Program-made: the position numbers and the translations under genes | Shown: positions 35,258 to 43,248 of the stretch, in pieces | Layout: each line of letters starts with the position of its first letter | How positions within the stretch are numbered: position 1 is the stretch's first letter | Source: Clostridia bacterium | Lineage (GTDB): Bacteria; Bacillota; Clostridia; Oscillospirales; Acutalibacteraceae | NCBI GenBank assembly: GCA_017513245.1 | Contig: JAFXGK010000016.1 | Span: 37,036 to 101,035 of the forward strand | Direction: 5' to 3' | DNA: 64,000 nt | Notes under the pieces: generated by a model | The model's database searches: none | What the model was told of the DNA's origin: nothing | The model's input: the letters and a program-made list of their open reading frames with translations, nothing else

Positions 35258-35286
35258 TTGACATCCATAATTGATGGGTGTATATT
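35258..35286 (+). promoter_or_regulatory. Promoter for small lipoprotein
   Basis: TTGACA (35258-35263) and TATATT (35281-35286) have a 17-base spacer, 47 bases before the ATG. Confidence 0.75.
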
Positions 35287-35333
35287 TGTTCCAAGGACAG
35301 ATTGTCTTTAGAAACTGTAAAGGGGTTTTAAAA

Positions 35334-35828
35334 ATGAAAAAATTATTGGCTTTACTTTTAGCACTTTGCATGGTATTTGCATTTGCTGCTTGTGGCGAGA
35401 GTGAATCCGAAAAGGCACTCGACGACGTTCAGGATGCCATCGAAAACGGTGACTCGGACGATATTGCCGACGCTTATGATAAGCTTACCGATGCCGCTTC
35501 AAAAGAGGGTCTTTCTACCGACCAGACCGTTGAAGAAATCGTTAAAGAAATGAAAGAAAACGGCGATTTTGATGAAATGATCAAGTCGTTTGAAGGTCAG
35601 CCCATGACGCTCGATATCGAAGCTCGCGGCAACGATCTTGCATACGTTGTAAAATACACCATTGACGTTGGCGATACTGCAACCATTAAGGCTGCTCTTG
35701 AAGAGGCCGGCGGCGAAGCTTTTGAGGCTTTAGCAGCATCTTTCCACCAGATCATTCCGAAGATGGACAAGTTCATCTGCGAGTATTATGATATGAACGG
35801 AAACTTAATCACTTCCTTCAAGTACTAA
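35334..35828 (+). CDS. Small secreted lipoprotein, unknown function
   Basis: The 164-residue product starts MKKLLALLLALCMVFAFAAC, a type II signal peptide with lipobox FAAC. The mature part is acidic and helical at first (DDVQDAIENGDSDDIADAYDKL). It then has a compact region (PMTLDIEARGNDLAYVVKYTIDVG) reminiscent of small clostridial lipoproteins with a DUF4854-like fold; that last point is a guess. The start at 35334 has AAAGGGG upstream; the frame continues 21 codons earlier without a site. It is flanked by a promoter and a terminator, so it is a single-gene unit. Confidence 0.85.
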   Translation: MKKLLALLLALCMVFAFAACGESESEKALDDVQDAIENGDSDDIADAYDKLTDAASKEGLSTDQTVEEIVKEMKENGDFDEMIKSFEGQPMTLDIEARGNDLAYVVKYTIDVGDTATIKAALEEAGGEAFEALAASFHQIIPKMDKFICEYYDMNGNLITSFKY

Positions 35829-35836
35829 TATTAATT

Positions 35837-35871
35837 AAAACGACCAAGCAGAAATGCTTGGTCGTTTTTTT
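35837..35871. terminator. Bidirectional terminator between lipoprotein and yitT-like gene
   Basis: AAACGACCAAGCA and TGCTTGGTCGTTT pair perfectly around GAAA, with A and T runs on both sides. It serves the two convergent genes. Confidence 0.9.
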
Positions 35872-36721
35872 ATTCGTTTCTTTTAAAGCCTTGACCCAAA
35901 ATTGCGCCCGCGTCGGAGATTATTATAAACGCATCGGGGTCGGCGTTGCGAACTATTCGCTGAAAGGCCGACACCTCGGACGGGCGCATGGCACACATAA
36001 GAACCTGCCGTTCCTTCCCCGTATAGCCGCCGTAGGCAGGAAGCCTCGTAAGTCCCCTATTTAAAACCGAAAGCACGGCCGTCGAGATTTCGGTGGGTTT
36101 TTCGGTAATTATATGGACGAGCTTGCCCCTATCTGTACCGTAGAGCATTGTGTCGAGCACGTGGGACGATACGTAAAGCGAAATAATGGAATAAAGTGCG
36201 CTTTCAAAACGGCGGTAAGCGATGGCCGAAACGGTTACTACCGCCAAATCGAGCGCGAGTATTATGCGACCCATAGAAATAAAGGGATAACGCGCGTTTA
36301 TCAGCTTTGCCGCTATATCGGCGCCGCCGGTAGTTGCTCCTCGCAGGAGTACGAGGCTCAGCCCTGCGCCCATCATAATTCCGCCGAAGACGGCCGCCAG
36401 AATGCCGTCGGTATAGTAGGGCGAAAATATATAATTTGCGCCGTCAAGCGTTAGCGACATTATACCCGTTGCCAAAGCCGTACTTAAGATAAAACGGCCG
36501 CCGAAGCGGATAAATCCCACGATTATAAGCGGTATATTGAGCACGAAGGTCATCAGTCCTGCAGGGAGCGAGAAAAAATGCTTAAGCAGCAGAGCAATGC
36601 CCGTAACACCGCCGGGAGAAATCTCGTTCGGGTCGGTAAAAACAACGACGGCCGCAGAATAAATTCCGCAGCCGATTGTGTAAAACAAAATATCTGTTAT
36701 GCTTTTTTTGGCGCTGCGCAT
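35870..36721 (-). CDS. YitT-family membrane protein
   Basis: The 283-residue protein has five or six membrane helices in the first 190 residues (DUF161-like), with FTDPNEISPGGVTGIALLL and GGADIAAKL motifs. A cytosolic C-terminal DUF2179-like domain follows (GKERQVLMCAMRPSEVSAFQ, DPDAFIIISDAGAILGQGF). The family is widespread in Firmicutes, and its transported or sensed ligand is not established. It follows mrnC by 15 bases and may be part of the ribosomal/obg operon. Confidence 0.92.
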   Translation of the reverse strand: MRSAKKSITDILFYTIGCGIYSAAVVVFTDPNEISPGGVTGIALLLKHFFSLPAGLMTFVLNIPLIIVGFIRFGGRFILSTALATGIMSLTLDGANYIFSPYYTDGILAAVFGGIMMGAGLSLVLLRGATTGGADIAAKLINARYPFISMGRIILALDLAVVTVSAIAYRRFESALYSIISLYVSSHVLDTMLYGTDRGKLVHIITEKPTEISTAVLSVLNRGLTRLPAYGGYTGKERQVLMCAMRPSEVSAFQRIVRNADPDAFIIISDAGAILGQGFKRNE

Positions 36722-36736
36722 ATATAACCACCTCAG

Positions 36737-37120
36737 TTATATATTATCCGAAAAATCGTTCCATATAACCGAAAAAAGTTCATTCATGCGCTCTGTTTGA
36801 CCGTCGAGGTACAGAAAACCGAACAAGGCTTCAAGTCCTGTCGCGGTATGATACTCACCGTTTGTTGAGTTTTTGGGGGTTGTGCTTGTATGGGCGTTGC
36901 GGCCGCGCTTGAATACGCTAAGCTCACGCTCCGAAAGCAGCGGTTCGATTACCTTAAAGCTTTTGGCCTGCGCCGTTGCGTTTACAAGCTTTACCGAAAG
37001 CGAATGCAGTTCCCCCGACGGGCGAGAGATTTCGCAAAGCTTTTGGCGCACCAAAAGGCCGTATACGCCGTCGCCCATAAAGGCGAGGGTTGCGGGATTA
37101 AGCTGTATTGGTTTTTCCAT
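36737..37120 (-). CDS. mrnC: Mini-ribonuclease III
   Basis: The 127-residue product begins MEKPIQLNPATLAFMGDGVYGLLV, an RNase III catalytic domain without the double-stranded-RNA-binding domain. The conserved ATGLEALFGFLYLDG helix is present. It matures 23S rRNA ends in Firmicutes. I prefer the ATG at 37118-37120 (AGGTGAG upstream, nine bases after the obg stop) to an in-frame GTG nine bases earlier. In Bacillus it lies beside cysS, so the obg location is a local variant. Confidence 0.9.
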   Translation of the reverse strand: MEKPIQLNPATLAFMGDGVYGLLVRQKLCEISRPSGELHSLSVKLVNATAQAKSFKVIEPLLSERELSVFKRGRNAHTSTTPKNSTNGEYHTATGLEALFGFLYLDGQTERMNELFSVIWNDFSDNI

Positions 37121-37129
37121 AAAACTCAC

Positions 37130-38481
<1,352 letters not shown>

Positions 38482-38489
38482 AAATCTGA

Positions 38490-38771
38490 TTATTCAGCAG
38501 CGTAGATGCTAACCTGCTTGCGGTCGCGGCCTACACGCTCAAACTTTACCTTTCCGTCGATGAGTGCGAAAAGGGTATCATCAGAACCCTTGCCGACATT
38601 GTTACCGGCATGGATGTGGGTTCCTCTCTGACGAACGAGGATGTTACCTGCGAGAACAAACTGACCGTCTGCGCGCTTTACGCCAAGACGCTTGGACTCA
38701 CTGTCACGGCCGTTCTTGGTAGAACCCATACCTTTTTTATGAGCAAATAACTGAATGTTAATCTTTAACAC
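38490..38771 (-). CDS. rpmA: 50S ribosomal protein L27 with Prp-cleaved extension
   Basis: The 93-residue product begins [10 protein letters not shown], then [14 protein letters not shown]. In Firmicutes the residues before HKKG are removed by the Prp protease, and the motif around the cut (QLFA/HKKG) is intact here. L27 sits near the peptidyl transferase centre. The prp gene ends three bases upstream. Confidence 0.97.
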   Translation of the reverse strand: MLKINIQLFAHKKGMGSTKNGRDSESKRLGVKRADGQFVLAGNILVRQRGTHIHAGNNVGKGSDDTLFALIDGKVKFERVGRDRKQVSIYAAE

Positions 38772-38774
38772 GGT

Positions 38775-39089
38775 TTACACCTCCAAGTTTAGTTCAATGT
38801 TACTGTATTGTTCGGATAACTGCTGCAAGTGAATGTAAAGGCCGCGAAGGACTGTTTGCGTTCCTGCGGTTTCCTTTTTTACCTTGAGACTTAGATGACC
38901 GTCTGCTTCTTTTACGTCGCATTCGGCTTTTTCCACCTCAAGCAGTGTGTTTGCAGCCATATAAACAGCGGATGATACCGCTGCACAGACCAGCCTGCCT
39001 TCTTCGTCGCGGCCGTCTGCCGTACAATGTCCGGTTACTGAGAAGCCTGTAAAACAGCCTTCACAACCGAAAAAATTTACCTTAGTCAT
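38775..39089 (-). CDS. prp: Ribosomal-processing cysteine protease Prp
   Basis: The 104-residue product has the Prp catalytic pair, His21 in VTGHCTA and Cys35 in LVCAAVS. It removes the L27 N-terminal extension, which allows ribosome assembly. The start at 39089 overlaps the rplU stop by eight bases; a frame reaching 39164 lies within rplU. The order L21-Prp-L27 is the standard Firmicute arrangement. Confidence 0.95.
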   Translation of the reverse strand: MTKVNFFGCEGCFTGFSVTGHCTADGRDEEGRLVCAAVSSAVYMAANTLLEVEKAECDVKEADGHLSLKVKKETAGTQTVLRGLYIHLQQLSEQYSNIELNLEV

Positions 39090-39405
39090 TCTTAGCGATC
39101 TTAGCAATCTCGCTGATCTGAACCTTGGTGTACGGCTGTCTGTGACCCTTGTGACGGGCAACACCCTTCTTGGGTTTGTAGGTGAAGATGTTGATCTTCT
39201 TACCCTTGCCGTTCTTAAGAACAGTACCCTTTACGAGCATATCCTTAACATACGGCTTGCCTACCTTGAGTTTCTTGTCACATACAGCAACAACCTTATC
39301 AAAGGTGATTTCTGCGTTTTCAAGAGCGTCGAGCTTCTCTACGTAGATAACGTCACCGTTTTCTACACGATACTGCTTTCCGCCGGTTTCGATAATTGCG
39401 TACAT
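39082..39405 (-). CDS. rplU: 50S ribosomal protein L21
   Basis: The 107-residue product begins MYAIIETGGKQYRVENGD, the family's N-terminal signature, and ends in the basic YKPKKGVARHKGHRQPYTKV region. It binds 23S rRNA. I prefer the ATG at 39403-39405 (AGGTG upstream) to an in-frame GTG four codons earlier. It is first in the rplU-prp-rpmA-obg-mrnC operon. Confidence 0.97.
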   Translation of the reverse strand: MYAIIETGGKQYRVENGDVIYVEKLDALENAEITFDKVVAVCDKKLKVGKPYVKDMLVKGTVLKNGKGKKINIFTYKPKKGVARHKGHRQPYTKVQISEIAKIAKND

Positions 39406-39500
39406 TTTCTGTGGCACCTGCCTTAATTTCAGTCTCGCTACTGTTCGGGCGTGCCCAAAAAATGGGCAACTTTAAAGAGCCCGCAATATGCGGCCTTACT
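39406..39500 (-). promoter_or_regulatory. rplU leader, candidate L21 autoregulatory RNA
   Basis: The roughly 95-base untranslated leader has two palindromic hairpins (GCCCA/TGGGC at 39456-39470 and CCGCA/TGCGG at 39481-39493). An L21 leader RNA that represses the operon is known in Firmicutes. The position and structure fit, but I have not aligned it to the model. Confidence 0.45.
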
Positions 39501-39529
39501 ACTATACCACCTGAAAAGTCAAATGTCAA
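39501..39529 (-). promoter_or_regulatory. Consensus promoter for rplU operon
   Basis: Minus-strand TTGACA (39524-39529) and TATAGT (39501-39506) with a 17-base spacer. It begins four bases after the ypeB stop codon. Confidence 0.88.
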
Positions 39530-39532
39530 GCA

Positions 39533-40819
39533 TTATTTTACAAGGCTTCCGCCCTCGGCGTTTACTACAAGATAAATGCGCTCTTCCTCGAGTGTATCGC
39601 TGTTAACGTAGACCAAAATTTCTTCCTTTTGCGCCGTTTTACAAACAAACTCGTAGCACGGAATTTCCTTTTTGCCGTCGCTTGGAATCAGCACCCTTGA
39701 AGTCGACAAAATCTCCAGTTTTTCACTTACAACCGCACTCGCTTCATCAGCGGTTTTGTCGGGCGTTTTTATGGTGCGGGGGCGATGATTCATTATATAG
39801 CCGCCTGCCTCGCAGAGCACAACCTCGCCGTTATCGAGCGCGACCCCTACCTTAATAAGGTCGGTATAGCAGACGGTTGAGCCCTCTTTATAGGCGAAGT
39901 TTACGGTGCAAACGCCCTCGTCAACTACGTAGTAGCTGGTGTGAAAGGACATATTTGTATACTGCGCAAGCCAGTCCTCTGCCCTTTTGACCGCCTGAGA
40001 GTAGGTGTAAAGCGGTTTTTGGGGTTCGCGGTATTTTCTGAAATAAATAAGATATCCGCCGCGTTTGGTAAGAGAAACCGACATATCGCCGTTTTCGAAC
40101 CGATAGGAAGGAACCCTGCCGCCCGTTTCGCCGGCGAGGGTAAGCGACGTCTGCTCGACCTTCATGGCGGCGGCCGCCAGTCTTAAAGCCTCGTCGGCGG
40201 TTATTTCGTCAGAACTTTCGAGCAGGTATGATTCGCCGCGAGCGATATGGTCGGAATAGGGTCCGTCATATATAAGTGTCGGGTATTCGTTTTCGGGTTC
40301 CTCTTTTTGCGTTTCGGAAGAGACGTGCGGGTTCGGAAAGTCAAATTCGCCCGACTGAATGAAATCTATTCGCATACGCTCGGCCTCGGCAGTGTAGCGG
40401 TTTGCTATGTTTTTAAGCGCCGCGAGATTTGCCCGCTCGGCTTCGGTTATAGGGGACGCGAGCATTTCGCCGGACAGATAGAGCGAGTAATCGCCGGTTT
40501 GTGACAAAAATTTATAGAGTTCTTCCGTGTTTTCACTCTGCGGCAGACGCGAAAGCGACGAAAGCGCCAGACCCGAATGCTTATATATCCTTGCCGCTGT
40601 TTCGCAAAAAAGCGGCGCCGTTGTGATATACTGCGCCTTTTCAAGCTCGGCGCCGATGTCGGAAAGACTGTTGCAAAGGGTGTTTAACTCGTGCGTATAG
40701 ATATTGTTAATATTTTGCGCGTTTGCCGCTTTTTCGGCACGGTATTTTATAAAAAAGCCTACCGCCACCAAGGACAGAGCCACAAAAAATGAAAGGATTT
40801 TCAGGGCTTTTGTTTTCAT
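39533..40819 (-). CDS. ypeB: Spore germination protein YpeB-like
   Basis: The 428-residue protein has an N-terminal membrane helix (about 5-25), a helical central part and C-terminal PepSY-like repeats (ITADEALRLAAAAM, TYSQAVKRAEDWLAQ, KTADEASAVVSEKL). This is the architecture of YpeB, which protects and localises the cortex-lytic enzyme SleB in spores. The usual partner gene sleB is not next to it. I start at the ATG ending at 40819, with GAGGTGG upstream, rather than a GTG four codons earlier. Its presence argues for a spore former. Confidence 0.88.
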   Translation of the reverse strand: MKTKALKILSFFVALSLVAVGFFIKYRAEKAANAQNINNIYTHELNTLCNSLSDIGAELEKAQYITTAPLFCETAARIYKHSGLALSSLSRLPQSENTEELYKFLSQTGDYSLYLSGEMLASPITEAERANLAALKNIANRYTAEAERMRIDFIQSGEFDFPNPHVSSETQKEEPENEYPTLIYDGPYSDHIARGESYLLESSDEITADEALRLAAAAMKVEQTSLTLAGETGGRVPSYRFENGDMSVSLTKRGGYLIYFRKYREPQKPLYTYSQAVKRAEDWLAQYTNMSFHTSYYVVDEGVCTVNFAYKEGSTVCYTDLIKVGVALDNGEVVLCEAGGYIMNHRPRTIKTPDKTADEASAVVSEKLEILSTSRVLIPSDGKKEIPCYEFVCKTAQKEEILVYVNSDTLEEERIYLVVNAEGGSLVK

Positions 40820-40875
40820 AAGCGATACCACCTCGAAAATATGATATCCAATTTTTTTCTTTTTACAAATTATTG

Positions 40876-40904
40876 TTGTAATATGTTTTATTTAGTATTA
40901 TAAT
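40876..40904 (+). promoter_or_regulatory. Promoter for cysteine desulfurase-thiI-cinA operon
   Basis: TTGTAA (40876-40881) and TATAAT (40899-40904) with a 17-base spacer, 34 bases before the TTG start. The intergenic region is divergent with ypeB. Confidence 0.65.
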
Positions 40905-40937
40905 ATATATGTTTCAATTTATATTGGGGGCATTTGC

Positions 40938-42068
40938 TTGAATAATACGGTCTACCTTGATAACAGCGCAACTACCGTAGTATGCGACAGAGCAATTGAA
41001 TACATAAATCACGCGCTTTCGGTAAATTACGGCAACCCCTCTTCCCTTCATGTTATGGGTATGCAGGCCGAAGAGGAGCTTCGTAAATCGAGGGCAGCGG
41101 TTGCGGCCATGCTTTCCTGCCGAGAGGATGAAATATTCTTTACCGGCAGCGGAACAGAAGCCAACAACACCGCCGTTTTCGGCGCCGCAAGGGCACGACG
41201 CAAGAGGGGTAACCGAATCGTTACCACCGCCGTTGAGCATCCGTCGGTGCTTGAGGCAGTAAAGCTGCTTGAGGACGAAGGCTTTGAGGTTATACGCCTT
41301 GTGCCCGACGTAAACGGTAAAATTCGCGAAGGCGATATTTTTGAGGCCGTTAACAAGGACACCGTTCTTGTAAGCATAATGCTTGTCAACAACGAAACCG
41401 GAGCACTCCAGCCAATTAAGACTGCCCGTGCCGCCGTGACGCGCGCCGCGGCGCCTGCACTTATACACTGTGACGCCGTGCAGGGCTTTGGTAAAATGAA
41501 AATTTCGGTTGCCGATTTAGGCATAGATTTGCTTACGGCAAGCGCGCACAAGATACACGGCCCCAAGGGTGTCGGAATTCTTTATAAAAAGAAAAACGTT
41601 CACATCCCTGCCTATATTGTGGGCGGCGGTCAGGAATCGGGGCTTCGCTCGGGAACCGAGAGTGTTCCGCTGATCAGCGGTCTTCGCGGCGCCATAGAGG
41701 AATTGCCCAAAACCGACGAAAAAGTACGCGCGGTTCGCGATTATGCGGCAGAGTTATTCGGCGGCTGTGGTTTTGCAAAAATCAATTCCCCTACCGACGC
41801 TCTCCCCTACATAATTAATATTTCGGTGCCCGGCTACCGTTCGGAAACGCTTTTGCATTATCTTGAATCGAAGGGTATATTCGTTTCAAGCGGAAGCGCC
41901 TGCGCTAAAGGCGCCGGCAGTTACGTTTTGCGTGCCGCAGGACTGTCGTCCGACCGTGTTGACAGTGCACTCAGAATCAGTTTTTCACGTTTCAACTCAA
42001 AAGAGGACGTAGACAGATTATTCTCCGCCCTCAAAGCAGCAAAGGATACCTTAAGGAGCAGTAAATGA
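40938..42068 (+). CDS. Cysteine desulfurase, NifS/IscS type
   Basis: The 376-residue PLP enzyme has NETGALQP, the PLP lysine in ASAHKIHGPKG and the catalytic cysteine in SSGSACAKG. It releases sulfur from cysteine as a persulfide and probably hands it to ThiI, whose gene overlaps its stop (ATGA), for 4-thiouridine in tRNA. The pairing desulfurase-thiI is common in Clostridia. The start is TTG, eight bases after GGGGG. Confidence 0.94.
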   Translation: MNNTVYLDNSATTVVCDRAIEYINHALSVNYGNPSSLHVMGMQAEEELRKSRAAVAAMLSCREDEIFFTGSGTEANNTAVFGAARARRKRGNRIVTTAVEHPSVLEAVKLLEDEGFEVIRLVPDVNGKIREGDIFEAVNKDTVLVSIMLVNNETGALQPIKTARAAVTRAAAPALIHCDAVQGFGKMKISVADLGIDLLTASAHKIHGPKGVGILYKKKNVHIPAYIVGGGQESGLRSGTESVPLISGLRGAIEELPKTDEKVRAVRDYAAELFGGCGFAKINSPTDALPYIINISVPGYRSETLLHYLESKGIFVSSGSACAKGAGSYVLRAAGLSSDRVDSALRISFSRFNSKEDVDRLFSALKAAKDTLRSSK

Positions 42069-43234
42069 AAGAAATAATACTCATTAAAAACGGCGAATTA
42101 GTCCTCAAGGGACTTAATCGCCGCACTTTTGAAGATATAATGGTAAAAAACATAAAGCGAAAGTTGTCCGGTCTCGGCGCTTTCGATATCAGCCGCGCAC
42201 AGTCGACCATCGTTATCTCCCCGAAGGGTGAAGATTTTGATATGGATGAGGCAGTAGAACGCGTCGGCACCGTTTTCGGTATTTCGGCATACAGCCGTGC
42301 CGCCGTTTGCGAAAAGGATATGGAGCATATCAAGCAGGTGGCTCGCGAATATCTGGCCGATGCGCTTTCGGGTGTTTCGACCTTTAAGGTTGAGGCCAAG
42401 CGTTCGGACAAAAAGTTTCCGCTGAAGTCCCCCGAAATTTGTATGGAAATCGGCGGAGTTTTGCTTGAGGCCTTCCCCCATCTTTCGGTTGACGTACATA
42501 ATCCTCAACAGGTTATAACGGTTGAAATACGTGACCGTGAGGCCTTTATCCGTGCGGGTCAGATACGCGGCGCAGGCGGTATGCCGGTATCGAGCGCAGG
42601 TCGCGCCGCCATTATGATTTCGGGTGGCATTGACAGTCCCGTTGCCGCATATTTGATGGCACGACGCGGACTTGAGCTTAACGCCATACATTTTGCAAGT
42701 CCCCCCTACACCAGCCCGCGCGCAGAACTTAAGGTTCGCCAGTTGCTCGAGAAGGTTGCCCGCTACAGCGGCACCATAAGGCTCGGCATCGTTCCATTTA
42801 CCGAAATTCAAGAGCAGATTGCAAAAAACTGCCCTGAAGAATACTTTACGCTTATTATGCGCCGAATGATGCTTCGCATAGCACAAAGACTTGCTGCTGC
42901 ACGCAGCTGCGGCGCACTTATAACCGGTGAGAGCTTAGGTCAGGTTGCAAGCCAGACCCTGCCTGCTCTTTCGGTGGTTGACACGCTGGCAGAAATGCCC
43001 GTCCTTCGTCCGCTTATCGGAATGGACAAGGAGGATATTATTGCAATATCCCGTAAGATTGATACCTTTGAAATCTCGATACAGCCCTATGAGGACTGCT
43101 GCACCGTATTCACGCCCAAGCATCCCCGTACACGGCCGACTGTTGAACAGTGCGAAAAGGCCGAGCAGGCCCTTGATATCGAGGCTTTAATCGAGCGCGC
43201 CATTGCCGCTACCGAATATTCCTACATTGACTGA
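42065..43234 (+). CDS. thiI: tRNA 4-thiouridine synthetase ThiI
   Basis: The 389-residue product has an N-terminal ferredoxin-like/THUMP region and the ATP pyrophosphatase PP-loop (MISGGIDSPVAAY). The C-terminal rhodanese domain of the E. coli enzyme is absent, as usual in Firmicutes, where the desulfurase supplies the persulfide directly. It makes s4U8 in tRNA. It overlaps the desulfurase gene by four bases and is followed 14 bases later by the cinA-sortase fusion. Confidence 0.95.
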   Translation: MKEIILIKNGELVLKGLNRRTFEDIMVKNIKRKLSGLGAFDISRAQSTIVISPKGEDFDMDEAVERVGTVFGISAYSRAAVCEKDMEHIKQVAREYLADALSGVSTFKVEAKRSDKKFPLKSPEICMEIGGVLLEAFPHLSVDVHNPQQVITVEIRDREAFIRAGQIRGAGGMPVSSAGRAAIMISGGIDSPVAAYLMARRGLELNAIHFASPPYTSPRAELKVRQLLEKVARYSGTIRLGIVPFTEIQEQIAKNCPEEYFTLIMRRMMLRIAQRLAAARSCGALITGESLGQVASQTLPALSVVDTLAEMPVLRPLIGMDKEDIIAISRKIDTFEISIQPYEDCCTVFTPKHPRTRPTVEQCEKAEQALDIEALIERAIAATEYSYID

Positions 43235-43248
43235 TTGGAGGCTGAAAA